DNA of 64,000 nt, taken from NCBI GenBank assembly GCA_002189035.1, contig NEEC01000015.1:1798001-1862000 (forward strand), given 5' to 3'. The notes under the pieces were generated by a model. It had not been told where the DNA came from. It saw only the letters and a list, made by a program, of their open reading frames with translations, and ran no database searches. Shown here piece after piece: positions 1-11,736 of the stretch. Origin of the DNA: Utricularia gibba. Its lineage: Eukaryota; Streptophyta; Magnoliopsida; Lamiales; Lentibulariaceae. Position numbers and translations under genes: made by a program. The first letter of the stretch is position 1. Each line of letters opens with the position of its first letter.

Positions 1-2145
1 GTATGGCTTTAGGGATTCCATGCCTTGATGGGTAGGTAGCTCTGTCTTCTTACTCTGTTTATTCAAATGTGACTTCGTTGTCAAATCTGTACCACTACAC
101 ACAGGATTGAGGAAGCTGAAGCTCAATGTGCATTACTGAATTCTGAGTCATTATGTGTAAGTGAGCTGTTAATTTAATACTGTTTTAGCCATACTCTGCT
201 TGGAATAATGAAACTGTAACTCTCATGGTTGATGGAACAAACATAATTATTAGGACGGATGCTACACTTCAGATTCGGATGCCTTTTTGTTTGGTGCAAG
301 AACAGTGTATAGAGATATTTGTCTTGGTGAGTTATAGTTTTCTATCTATTTTCCTTTCCTTAGTCTTCATTCATTGGTTTTCTATTTTCGAAGTGTAGGT
401 GAAGGTGGTTATGTTGTCTGCTACGAGATGGATGATATTGAGGCAAAACTTGGGTTCGGAAGGAATTCTTTGGTGATGTTTTCTATGAAAATTTCAGTGA
501 AAATCTGAATCATATACCCATTTCAAAAACTGAAAATTGCATGACTTGTGACTTTCAGATTGCTCTTGCCGTCCTTCTTGGGAGTGATTACAATCAAAGA
601 ATTCGTGGTTTTGGGCCTGTAAGTTATCATGGCATATCTTCCTGCTGTGATTGTTTATTCATGTAGTAATTTGACGCAATCATGCATCCTTCCTGTAGGA
701 TTCAGCATGTAAGATTGTAAAATCATTTAGTGACTCCACCGTTCTCCAGTGGCTCGCATCAGAAGGCTTAGCAACTCTGAAAAAGGAAAAGGTCTTGAAA
801 AAGAAAGACCAAATTTCCATCCGTGACAACAGGAAAAATGCTGCCCCTCCTCATCTGGGAAATTCAAAGAGTAAGTCACTGCCTGCACCTCAGTTTTCAA
901 GTTGCCATGCAGTACGTGTTTATGACTGGCGCCTGTTCATTGCATGCTGAAGTTCCTCTTCTATATAGAAAGTGACTCTGATCTGCGACCATCAAGCAAT
1001 CACGTCCAGAGTGTGATCAATGCCTATTTAAAGCCCAAGTGCCATTCTGCTGATTCAGATGCCGTTCACAGGTTCTTGAACCCCCACCCCACATCGGTGC
1101 ATCACCTTGTCACTCACTATAGCGTTTTGTTTCTCTATTTTTGTAGAGCCCTTGCTCTCTATCCTTTCAATCGCTCTCAACTACATGAGCTATGCACTCA
1201 GTTTTTTGAATGGCCTCCAGAAAAGACAGGTTTACAATTGCTCATCTGATCCCTGGAAAGCAACTCAGGTGTAAATGCAAAGTTTTTCTTGTTTGCTGTG
1301 CCTATATCAGATGAATACGTTCTTCCAAAACTTGCTGAAAGAAGCTTGAGACGATTTGCGACTCTTCGTTTCTCCTCTTCACAACTGGGAGTCGATCTAC
1401 CCGCAGATGAAGTATGGAGTTCTCGCTTTGATATTCTGTTATTATTACAACTTGCTTTGAATGCCTCATTTCTGTTATTATTACAGATACCTGTGAAATG
1501 CCCTGTTTCCCGCATCAACAAGCAAAGAAGGATGCAAGGACAAGATTACTATGAAGTTTCTTGGAATGATTTTTATGGCCTGAAGGCATCCGTAGTACCA
1601 GCCGATATTTTACAATGGTATCATTCAACTTTCCATGAATTGAATTTCATTTAATGGAGCATGCAATTGGCTGTCTTATGTTGGTACCGAAGCCTAAAAG
1701 ATGTGCTTACAGTGGCTGCCCAGAAAAGGTAGAGGAGTTCCATCAGAAGAAAGCGGAGAAACGAAAAACAACCCGCAGAGCTGGAAGTAAAAAATCTGTA
1801 ACCAAAGAAATCGATGAAAAGCTCAAGAAGCTGTTGCTGGAAATCCAACAAGGCACTCCCCCGCCTTGTCGTCTCAAGGAATCTACACATCAAGACAATT
1901 ATCAGCAAAAGAGTGAAGAAGAAGAAGAAGATGCAGTTGGCAGCAAAAACATAGGTGGTCACAGTTCATGCACAGGAATGATGGAGAAGGAGATCATTGA
2001 TCTTACAAGCCCAGACCCACGTGTAAAAGGAGGAGAAAAAGGGGGCTGCTGTCTGGTTGAGCTAAGTGATGACAGCGATGATGAGTCGCCTCAACATACA
2101 ACAAAACTCAAGGAGCTCAGAGCCTTCATATCAGGTTTAAGATGA
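1..2145 (+). CDS. SEND1: Flap/Holliday-junction endonuclease, SEND1/GEN-like (3' part)
   Basis: XPG/RAD2-family structure-specific nuclease of the plant GEN-like group, which cuts branched DNA in the nucleus. The 5' end lies outside the window. Exons read as about 1-31, 105-156, 254-326, 399-472, 559-618, 699-870, 969-1071, 1147-1229, 1311-1411, 1487-1617 and 1713-2145, all with GT..AG borders. They encode the XPG-I segment (IEEAEAQCALLNSESLC, then TSDSDAFLFGARTVYRDI with its acidic residues), the helix-hairpin-helix stretch LLGSDYNQRIRGFGP, and a chromodomain-like block (IPVKCPVSRIN...YYEVSWNDFYGL). The C-terminal tail is lysine-rich, then acidic. Sequence details such as KCHSADS and FFEWPPEKTDEY fit GEN-like 2/SEND1 better than GEN1, from memory of the family. 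Convergent with the sugar transporter, 272 bases apart. Confident about the family, less about the paralogue. Confidence 0.85.
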
Positions 2146-2417
2146 GTCTGCGGCGTGTGTCCCCATTTTAAGGATTCTCCTCAGACACGGGAGATTTCCA
2201 TGGTACTGATATTTACATGGCCATCCCTACTTTGCTCTTGATCCGAAAAAAGTTATAACTTTAAATGTGCATCATAATCAGCTTAAAAATCCAATCACTC
2301 CTCTGGAAGTTCGGATACGAGCTTAAACCTTGTGACTGTGGACTCAAAAGACTCTGAGTCGAATACATTAAAATGTATATACAACCATCGGAACGAAGTT
2401 TGAATTTCAACCCTTCA

Positions 2418-5343
2418 TTATCTCAGAAATTTGGATTCGATTTCTTCCAAGGTGAGTCCTTTGGTCTCAGGGACAAATGCCATCACGAACACAAGGGACA
2501 CCACGGCAATTCCTCCAAACAGGAGAAAAATATTTCCAGCTCCCAGTAACTCCTGTGTAAACCAATCCATATTTCAAAACAAAAACAAACTGACATTCGA
2601 TATAAGCGAATGCGATGATGATAAGAATTCAATACCGTCAGTGGTAAGAAAGCAAAAGTCACCAAAGCATTGGAACCAAAATTCGTGAGTACTGCAAGAC
2701 TTATGCCTTTTCCCCTTGTCCGAAGGGGGAAAATCTCCGATACCATAAGCCAACTAATAGGCCCAAATGAAATCTGAATTTTGACATAAAACAGTTCACT
2801 CACTAGTACAAAAAGGGGTAATTCCAAGTATTTGACGAGCATAAAGTGAGAGCATCACCTGATAACAACCCACATAGAGAAGCAACGCGGCAACAGCCAC
2901 AAAAGGAAAGCCCCCCAAGAATTTGTAGTAGGCAGAAAGCAGCAATAGAGAGAATGCCTGTTGTAGATAGAAATTTAGAAAAATATGGGCTTTGGAAATT
3001 CAACTATAAATACCGAAGTAACAAAGGTGGTTACGCACAAGCCCTGCAACACCTCCAATTAGTAGAGGCCTTCTCCGAGGTCATCAACTTTCAGGACTGC
3101 TATTGTAGTCATCAGCAACTGTAATGACAGATTATTTTTTCAATACAATGGGAAGGGGGAAAAATTCCTTCAGGATACCAGCAGGAAACTGATCCCAAAG
3201 GTATTGAGAGTACCTTGAACAACCCAACAACAACTGAAAGCTTGGTAGCATCAGCTGCGGCACCAAAACCTGCAGTCTTCAGAAATTGAAGGAATTTATG
3301 CACTACATATTTTGGGTTAATTGAGACTGCAGTGAACAGAAAAATATTGTATGAAATGAAGAACCTGCAGAATGGAGCCTGCATAATACAGAACACTTGG
3401 CTGCCCGGTAACCTGGTGCACATCCGACAATGATTCTAAATTTCAAGATGGTTGAATCTGATGAATAAAACAAAGCACAGGAAAATAATACCAACCTGCT
3501 GAAAAAGGACCAATCCTCCACCAATTACAAAGGCTTTCAGACTTGGCCCTTGGAACACATCAAGAAAGCTTCCTTCTGACTCCTGATTTGAGTATGCACT
3601 TTTCAGGGAAAGGAGTGTATCTTCAATTTGCCTTTCTGATTCCGTAGCATCAACAGATTCACCTCTAAGCCTTCTAAAAGCAAGAACGGCTTTCTCTTTG
3701 TATTCTTCTAGTGATCCCTTGCCTTCAATAGCCCTTAAAAGCAACCATCTTGGGGATGGTGGAAGGGTCAACATGCCTAAGCCCATAATCAGTGCAATGG
3801 GAGCACTGGCTCCATACATATAACGCCATCCTCCAACAGCATTAATTTCAAGGCTACCGACAAAATAGCCTAACTGTAAGCAAACAAAGGTAAGAATTAG
3901 AAGGCCTTAAACTTTTAGTTTTATACTTAATCAAAAAAACCATCATAAGAAGAGATGACATGCCAATATTCCAAGGACTATGAAAAGCTCCTTCAGAGAA
4001 ATCAAAGTTCCACGAATTTGAGACGGGCAGGTCTCTGCAATATAAAGAGGCGCACCATGCATTGCCTGTGGAGGAGAGGATTGCAGATCAACTTCCATGT
4101 GCTGGATTGTAATTGGATTAGATTTCAAAAAATAATAAGCTAGACACCCTCACCATGCCAATACCAAGTCCATACAAAAGACGTGCAATCAAGAGTACTC
4201 CAAGTCCGGGAGCATATGCAGTCAATGATGCGCCAATCAAATAAAAGATGGACGCAATGATTAGTTCTCTTCTCCTTCCTGAGGACATAAGGCGGAAAAA
4301 AGGTATAACACAGCTTAGAATTTGAGTTTGGTGCTTTGATTGCAAGTTTTCAAACAAAAAAAAGGCATCTGAATGAGGGAATGTATTACCAAGGAAATCA
4401 GCAAGGGGGAACGCAATGAGAGAACCAAGAAGCGCTCCATACAGGGAGCCACTAACCTTAGAATCATAAAAAAAAAGCGCTTCAGTGAGAAATCACAATC
4501 TCCTTGCAAATTCACAAGGTTTAAAGCGTACCACTGAACCAAGCTCAACAGCTGACAGGTTAAACCAGTTCGTGCCACTAAGATCAGGTGACTGCAAAAT
4601 TTGACCCCCGAAAACATGTATATATTCAATAACCAATCAGCAAAGCACTATGATTGAAGAAATAATATTCGAAGAGTAGGAAAGGAATTGCCTGCAGTGA
4701 GATAGTAGCTCCTGACGTTGCACCAATGTCATAGCCAAATAATAAACCTCCCAGGGCAGGGAATAGAAAGCTGACGAGTTAAAAACCGTTAATTTCAGGG
4801 ACCAATAAATTCATTGCAAAAAAACATCACAAATGTGCACACGATTAGAATATTTTTGAAACAAGACTGCATTAATTATATGCGCAATGGCATTAGAATG
4901 AAGGAAGCAGCAAAAGAGTAACAAGAAACAACAAAAATAAAGTTACTCACGGTAAAATAACAGAAGACCACGAAAATGCTTCTTGATTGGTTGCATCAGA
5001 AGTGAGAGGTTCCCCTTCGGCCCCAACCTTCACACACAAGAAAAAGAAAAAATAAATAAATCGAGAAAACGAACAAATGAATTTCATAAAGAAAAAAAAA
5101 ATCTACCTTCGTCACAAATTCACGTTGAACCGTAGTCCGCGGAAACCGGACTCCGAATCTTCCATCATTGCCCATGAAAGAAAGGCCTTGAAAATGATGT
5201 CTGAGAGGACTTGGGCCAGTGACACTCATCACACTAAGTGCCTTGCCGCCGCCGAAGAAATGAATCGGAAATAACTTCCGAGAGAGCTTGATGCTCAGTG
5301 ACGGTGGAGGAGCGCATGTCATCGCCATCAGCAGACAACGCAA
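2418..5343 (-). CDS. Plastid-type D-xylose/glucose-proton symporter-like MFS transporter
   Basis: Major facilitator sugar porter, probably in the plastid envelope. About 14 exons on the minus strand. The N-terminal exon (from about 5343) is basic and hydroxyl-rich, as in a transit peptide. It is followed by GGLLFGYDIGATSGA (TM1), GRRRELI after TM2, the PxYIAETCPSQIRGTLISL loop after TM4, PPSPRWLLL after TM6, GGLVLFQQ and NAGFSAAADATKLSVV (TM7-8), QISFGPISWLMVSEIFPLRTRG (TM10), and a final PETKGLTLEEIESKFLR ending with TAA at 2418-2420. These are the standard sugar-porter signatures. The central loop (EYKEKAVLAFRRLRG) and the transit-like start point to the Arabidopsis At5g59250 type rather than the vacuolar glucose transporter type. 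The exact initiator among the early Met codons is not certain. All exon frames appear intact. Confidence 0.85.
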
Positions 5344-5932
5344 TCGAGACTGTCAGAAGTTAGAGGCGTCCAAGTGTCCACCATAAACGGATTGATTCGG
5401 ATTCTGAAGCGGAGTTTTGTCGGATCTGGATAGCAAATATCCGGAGCCCAAGCCCGTAACCAATTGCTCGTTGATTACAATTTACAGCTAATATGTGCAG
5501 ACGGACCGACCCGGAAAAATCCGGGCATTTGGAGTTTAGGATTCCAATTTCCTGCATGAAGCTACTTGCTTTTCTCTCAGTTATTTGGGATTCCATACAT
5601 GAATTCCCAAAAACAGACACCGATTGATGTTTATCCAGGGAAAAGAACATATTAGTTGACAATGTTCAGGGATTTCCCCCTTCCCTGTGATGTTTCTCCA
5701 GGGAAGTATTCCACTCTGCTCCTGCTTGCTTTTTCTCTCAGTTATGGAGACAAGATTCTAATGCAGGCTTTTGTTCCAGTTTCACAGAGATGTGCACCTG
5801 CTATATCAACCATAACACAACAGCTCTCCAGATTTTAGGTGCCTTTCACATCCATGATAAGAGGGTAGTCACCCTGTAACAGTGTATCTTTGCTGTCTTG
5901 CTAAGATGTAGTTAACTGATTAATCTCCTACA

Positions 5933-7600
5933 CTATGAAATAAAATAACTTCTGCCTGTCTTCTTGACAATTCCACCATCTTCCATTTGCTTTCTAGCTC
6001 TGCGCGCATCGTTCCACTGGCCCATCGATGCATGAATATTTGCTAACAACACATGCACTCCAGACTCATCTGATTGCAGTTGAATTGCCTTCCTTATGAT
6101 ACTTTTTGCCAGTTTAACATCCCCTCTACCATGGCATCCATGTAATAAAGCTCCCCATATTGCAATATCAGGTTCTATGTCCATGGCTTTTACTAGGCTC
6201 TCTGCTTCATCGGTCCCATTGTTTCGACACAGCAAATCAACAATCAAACAGTAATGCTCTGCCTTGGGACCAGAGTTCAAACTCCTCTCTATGTCCTTGA
6301 AGATCTCCTGGCCTTTCTCCACTAGCCCTCCATGGCTACAAGCAAAGAGTGCGGAGGAGAAAGTGTGATCATTCAACTTCAAACCTCGACTCTGCATCAA
6401 ATGAAAGAGCTTGATCGCATCCTCTGCTCTTCCATGGATGGCTAGCGACTTGATCATAACGTTGTAAGAGAATACATCCTTTTGTCCAATCTTAATAAAA
6501 AGCACAAAAGCTTTATCAATTTCCCCACAGTTGGCATACATCTCAGACAGAGCTGTGCCTACTACAACAACCATCTTATGCCAGTCCCATAGCATAGAAT
6601 GCACCCATCTCCCTGACTGAAGATCGCTAAGATGAGAACAGGCTGTCAAGGCTGTAACGAATGTGAAAGAATCCGGTCTCACTCCTTCGATAACCATCCG
6701 GTTGAAAAGATCTAATGCCTGTTGATAATCTCCCTTCTTGTTGTAGATCGACATCATGGAGTTCCACGACACCACATTCCTATCCGGCATTTGCTCAAAA
6801 AGACCTCGTGCTTTTTCGACATCCCCTGCATTGGCGTAGCATCCAAGGAGGGTTGTCCATGTCACAACATTCTTCTCAGGCATCCGGCGAAACAGATCGT
6901 CTGCACTTGCTACGTCACTTTCTCTGCTATAAGCAGAAAGCATAGTGTTCCAGGTGACAACATCTTTCTGAGGCATTTCATCGAACAGTTGTTTTGCATT
7001 CGATACATCGCCAAACATTGCGTAATTCCCGATCATTTTATTCCACAATTCAACACTTTTATCCCTAATCTCATCAAACATCATCCTGGCCTCCTTCAAA
7101 CTCCCCATTTTCCTCACTCCCTCTTCTAAAAACCCCGCCTTTCGCGCATAAAATTCAAAAAAAGCAGCTCCAACCGAAAAGGCCACTAAAAAACCAGATT
7201 TTATGACACGAGAATGCAGTTTCTGGCCAACAACAAACAAATCCATATTACAACAAGCACTCAGAATGTAGGGGTAAGTGAAATTATTCGGCTCCAGCCC
7301 TCTCCTAGTCATTTCATCGAACAACTTCAAGGCCTTCACATATGGTCCGTTATAGGCGTACCCCCTCATCATCGCATTCCAAATTGCGATTCCAGAATTA
7401 GAGAACCCGCCCATTTGAGTGTAGATAAGATCCGCATACTCCATTCCTCCAAATTCCGTGCTTCGCCTCAAGAATTTGAGGCACACTAAAGGGTCTCTGT
7501 CGAGGGAAGTTGTGATGATCACTGCATGTATTTGCTTCAACTGAGTGTACAAGCATTTTTGCAGATAGAACAAGATCTTGAGCTCTAAATCATGATGCAT
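5933..7600 (-). CDS. PLS-class pentatricopeptide repeat protein, E subgroup
   Basis: Single-exon ORF of 555 residues. PPR proteins of this class bind organellar RNA and usually take part in C-to-U editing. From the N terminus: a KQIHAVII block typical of the family, then arrays of P, L and S repeats (for example IWNAMMRGYAYNGPYVKALKLFDEM; VTWNTMLSAYSRESDVASADDLFRRM; VVSWNSMMSIYNKKGDYQQALDLFNRM), and a C-terminal E1/E2 region (EHYCLIVDLLCRNNG..EAESLVKAM, then GVHVLLANIHASMGQW). It ends at KKTGRSYFIS with no DYW deaminase domain, so it would need a partner if it edits RNA. Around residues 150-172 there is an approximately 10-residue insertion that looks like a tandem duplication. No upstream intron is evident, and the Met at 7600 precedes a plausible targeting segment. 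Confidence 0.9.
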   Translation of the reverse strand: MHHDLELKILFYLQKCLYTQLKQIHAVIITTSLDRDPLVCLKFLRRSTEFGGMEYADLIYTQMGGFSNSGIAIWNAMMRGYAYNGPYVKALKLFDEMTRRGLEPNNFTYPYILSACCNMDLFVVGQKLHSRVIKSGFLVAFSVGAAFFEFYARKAGFLEEGVRKMGSLKEARMMFDEIRDKSVELWNKMIGNYAMFGDVSNAKQLFDEMPQKDVVTWNTMLSAYSRESDVASADDLFRRMPEKNVVTWTTLLGCYANAGDVEKARGLFEQMPDRNVVSWNSMMSIYNKKGDYQQALDLFNRMVIEGVRPDSFTFVTALTACSHLSDLQSGRWVHSMLWDWHKMVVVVGTALSEMYANCGEIDKAFVLFIKIGQKDVFSYNVMIKSLAIHGRAEDAIKLFHLMQSRGLKLNDHTFSSALFACSHGGLVEKGQEIFKDIERSLNSGPKAEHYCLIVDLLCRNNGTDEAESLVKAMDIEPDIAIWGALLHGCHGRGDVKLAKSIIRKAIQLQSDESGVHVLLANIHASMGQWNDARRARKQMEDGGIVKKTGRSYFIS

Positions 7601-9347
7601 TATTCATCTCAAGATATACAACCTCCGACCCAGAAAACTTGGCACGGTCATGTGTTGTGATATTCTTCTACTGCATTTTATTTTAATTTGTTTAGACGTA
7701 AATCAAATTAATTTACGTCTAGAAAAATTGAAATTTTGATAAAATAAAGAAATATCTTTAATACAGGCATGTTATTTTTAAAAATGGATTTTAATAAAAA
7801 CTCTAATTATATTTATATTTAAAAAATCGCTAATACTAATTATAATATTTCAAAAAAATAATAGTGGGAGGAACAATATTTATTGCATTAAGAGGGATCA
7901 TGATATTTTCGAGTCATAACATCAATGAATTCGATTTATCAAATGAATTTTTTATTTTGCTATAATTCATAAATTAAATAGTCAAATTTATAAAATATAT
8001 AGTCTATAATATTAAATATCATTTCTAATCAAATTCATATTCGATGTGTATTATTTATTACAAAATAAATTTTCATATTCTAATACATAATTTAATGTAC
8101 TAATTGCCCCATTTTTATATATAAATCACTCTTCCCACATGAATTATTCAATTTGTTTAACTCATAATAAACTACTTAATCCATAAATAAAAAAAATGAA
8201 ACAACTTGAGCATTATTTTAGTATTGTTTACTTTAGATAAAACTTGGCCTGCATTGACATTTATTTAAAAAAACATATAATAAAAACAACATAGGATCAT
8301 AAAATGAAAATAATCCGTAAAAATGATACTTTTTATTTATTATCCAACTATTATCCTAAAATAGTGTCTTACATATACAAAAAAAAATCATAAAAATAAT
8401 AATTTAACAGATATTATTCTAATTTCCGTTAGACTAATTATTGTAAATAAAATATGACTATTGCCCCTTTAGCCACCCCTAGGGTGCATGGCCCTGAATG
8501 GGTCCATATGAAAAAAAAAAATAAAAAATAACTGAAAGGGTATTTAATATTATTGATGATGTGATGGTAGCATCAGGTACCTTCCCCTTGCTCGACATTG
8601 AGGCGTTATAGGCTCGTATTATAATGTTTGAAATGGATAAATAAAATGGTAACTTATAGGGATGGGGCAGGAGGGGTGCCATGTCATGCCCTACCCCACA
8701 ACTCTTGTGGATCCTGCTGAGTCAATTGTTGTAATGTATACGATTTGGAATTCTATAGACTCTCTTGTTATTAATTTATATATATATATATACATAAAGA
8801 AATCGTACGGAAGGGGTTATCAAGTCGAAGATTTTCATACTTAACATAACATATTATTAGTTCTAACTAAATATGATGATCTAAATGAACCCATTCCCAT
8901 ATTGTTCTCCACCCTATGAATATACGAAAAGGTTGAATTCCCGCACGTGACTAAAAAAGGCTCCCATTAGTGTTCATGGCGAATGCCTGCAAACTTGTAT
9001 TACAGGAGATTGTGTTATCAAGGGGGGACATCTTGCATGATGTATCCATCAACAGAGGAAAAGTAGAGATAGATTGAGTACCAGTACAAGGAAAAGAGAT
9101 GAATACTGCATCGGCTATAAGCGGGGGAGATAAGAATAAGTTAGAGTTGGGGATGCAGAAAAACCCAAAAAAATGGGTTGGACGAACTAAGAGGATGGCA
9201 AAAGAGACCCTTTTCAATACTTTCTGAAACGAAGAATATAGATGCAGATGAACCCATTTTCTGAAACAGAACATGTCTGCAAGCAACAAATTCACATAAA
9301 ATTTTTGCCCCAGCAAGTGATTGATTGATCGCCTTGTGTATTTTTCT
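7601..9347. other. AT-rich intergenic DNA
   Basis: No supported gene. Long AT-rich stretches with a short TA microsatellite near 8769-8791. The small open frames here, including those overlapping 8479-8844 and 8951-9364, have no recognisable motif and no codon structure that I would trust. This includes the 5' flank of the PPR gene (minus strand) and the distal promoter of the downstream MYB gene. Confidence 0.6.
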
Positions 9348-9447
9348 GCTCTCTCATTTGTCATTTGTCATTCCACTAACATTTGCCTTGGATTACCCTA
9401 CCGACGTCACTTGAAAACGACACACGACAAATGACAAATGAGAGAGC
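9348..9447. repeat. Perfect 22-bp inverted repeat with 56-base spacer
   Basis: Left arm 9348-9369 and right arm 9426-9447 are exact reverse complements; each contains two copies of CATTTGTC/GACAAATG-type sequence. The spacer is 9370-9425. Pairing stops at both ends. It lies about 150 bases upstream of the MYB coding start and could form a hairpin in DNA or in a 5' leader. It could be a footprint of a small inverted-repeat transposon, but I see no clear target duplication. Confidence 0.8.
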
Positions 9448-9592
9448 CTCGGAATACTACTATTTTATTGTTTTACTTCTGCTGCCTGATTCTTCAGATT
9501 CCCTTCCTTTAAGTACCATATCGACTGAGCCAGGCGTTTGTCATTATCACTTCATTTTTTGTTTACCTCCCGGAAGAAAAAAAAAAAAAAAA

Positions 9593-11180
9593 CTGGAGGC
9601 GACGGGAGAAAAAAGGAAGCGTACGCATCACAAGGGGCTTTGGTCGCCGGATGAGGATGAGAAGCTCCGAGATTACCTTCTCAACCACCGTCGAGGGAGC
9701 TGGAGCTCCGTTCCCGTCAATGCTGGTGAGTTTTCCTGCCGTGTGGGCCATCCCCTTCTGCACGTTTCAAACGTGCGACATCTCAAATTTCACCTTTTAT
9801 CGATTTGTTTTAACACGAAAATTCAATCGTCAAATTCATGTAGAATTTCATTGATTTGATGTTTCTTTCTCAATATCATTTGAATTCCTTTACATCTCGT
9901 GAAATTAGGGTTTTGAAGGTTTATCGTGTCCTCCCCAGGAATAGATTATGATATCATCGTCTGGTGGGCCATGGGATTATTTTAAAAAAACGTGTATTAT
10001 TACATAAATATTTCCTCTATTGCGTTTCTCAATTGTCGGCTCAGTTAATCAGATACCGTTTGTTCACTTCTCAATTTCGTAATTTTTTGAATAAATCAAG
10101 ATGAAAAATAAATATTTTCAGTTACAGTTACAGTTTTTTTTCCTGTTTTTGAGGATTTTTTTTAAAATTAAGAGAAACAATAATTTTATTTTTAAAAAAA
10201 TATTCATAAAATTATTCAATCTAAATTTATGAATGATTTCAAACCATTTTTAAAACACGGCAATGAAGTACCAAGCATGCCGTTCGGAATGTGCCTAATC
10301 TTCCAATATTTATTTGAGATTTATTGGTAAATAAAAAAAATGTGGGTATGTGTTAGCTTCACGCGTTGAAAAAATATGATTTTTTTTCTAGTACCAAGAG
10401 CATGGAAAAGCGTTTCTGTGTTCTTGTTAGGATGGATGCAAGGAATATGTCAGCATGGGGTTTTAGGGTTTGGATCGTAAGGCCCTTTGCTGGATTAAAC
10501 GATTAGCAGTAGTAAACAGGCTCTAACCATCGTCGTTATCTGGTGCTGGAAGGTTTGCAGAGAAGTGGAAAGAGTTGCCGTCTCAGGTGGATCAACTATC
10601 TTCGTCCAGGGCTGAAGCGGGGGCCCTTTACCAGAACCGAGGATGAGCAGATCATGGCCCTTCACCAAGCCTTAGGCAACAAGTAACACAGCTCTTCTTT
10701 TTCTCGAACTACATTGATTTCTGCCCACACCAGTTCTGAGAATCGATGAGTTTACTTATGAAGTATGATGCGAATAGGTGGTCCCAAATCGCTCAACATT
10801 TTCCGGGAAGAACTGATAACGAGATCAAGAATCACTGGCATTCTTGTCTCAAGAAACTAGCCGATAATCAGTTCAGCAACACGGAATCACCAGTAGGAGC
10901 CCCACAGATCTCCCCTCCTCCGCTGCTCTTCGCCGAATGGCTCTCCAGCGACCTCTTTCTTCCGCCGTGCGCCGGGATCCCGCCTGATCTCTTCTCGGGG
11001 AACGGGATTCGGGAGCCGGGCTGCCATGGCGACCTTGGCTCGGCGGATCACGGTGGGGGCTTCGGAGTGGCTGAGGAAATGCCCTCGTTTGGGTACACCA
11101 TGGAGGAAGAGAATATGGGGTTCGGGTGTTTTCCAGGAGCGTCCTGCAACTGCATCGACTGTGAATCCATATTCTTCTAA
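9593..11180 (+). CDS. R2R3-MYB transcription factor, LAF1/MYB18-like, non-ATG start as read
   Basis: Nuclear DNA-binding regulator. Three exons with the canonical MYB intron positions: up to 9725 (R2: [31 protein letters not shown]), 10553-10682 ([25 protein letters not shown]...LGNK) and 10778-11180 ([27 protein letters not shown], then a variable tail ending CIDCESIFF). The [29 protein letters not shown] wording fits the LAF1/MYB18/MYB19/MYB45 group. The expected initiator just before [14 protein letters not shown] is CTG at 9593-9595, directly after a run of about 18 A. The next in-frame upstream ATGs (9434, 9383) would add an unlikely 53-70-residue leader and overlap the inverted repeat. 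Either CTG initiates, or there is an error or polymorphism here. The coordinate given is the CTG. Confidence 0.8.
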
Positions 11181-11290
11181 CATGTCAATACGTAATTTAT
11201 TGTAACATAAATTATGAAAAATCACAGTTATTATTACCAATAAGAAGTTGAGATTTTATGAGTTATTTTTCATTTTTCACGGTCACCGAA

Positions 11291-11300
11291 AGTAGAAGTC
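11291..11300. repeat. Target-site duplication, left copy (MULE)
   Basis: AGTAGAAGTC immediately outside the left terminal inverted repeat. An identical copy flanks the right end at 16403-16412. Mutator-like elements typically make 8-11-bp duplications, most often 9, so 9 bp plus one chance match is equally possible. Confidence 0.85.
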
Positions 11301-11736
11301 GAAAAAATTGGTAAAATACATCACTTCAGTATTTTAGTTTGCAAAATACATCCTTTTGGTTTTAGTTTGCAAAATACATCCTTTTGTATATTTAGTTTAC
11401 AAAATACATCTTTAATATATTATTTTTATTTAATAAATGTAATTAACAATTATACAAAACTATTTTTTATAAATGTTATACCATATGAATTATTTGAAGA
11501 GATCACATGGGTGGTTAAATATAAAATTATTGTTTCATTTTAATTTAATTAAACTGCTGAAAATGAATGGCCGTAGCATGCCCATGACTAATTCAAAAGC
11601 ATTTAGTTAGTTGAATATTAAATGATGTCTCAATTCCTTCTTATTTAAATTGACTTCTTTTTCATTTCCACACCTCTCATCTTCCATCTATATCCTACGT
11701 TTAGTTTCTTGCAAAAAATTGCTGCTCACAATCATC

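Noticed and set aside
4385-4425. Possible further one-base deletion in the sugar transporter near FPLADFLG
   Set aside because: On recount the C-run has five bases and the exon reads AFPLADFLG in frame, so this gene is intact.
9383-9592. Upstream ATG-initiated extension of the first MYB gene
   Set aside because: The extension is hydrophobic and serine/leucine-rich, unlike any MYB N terminus, and runs through the inverted repeat and poly-A tract; kept only as an alternative start.
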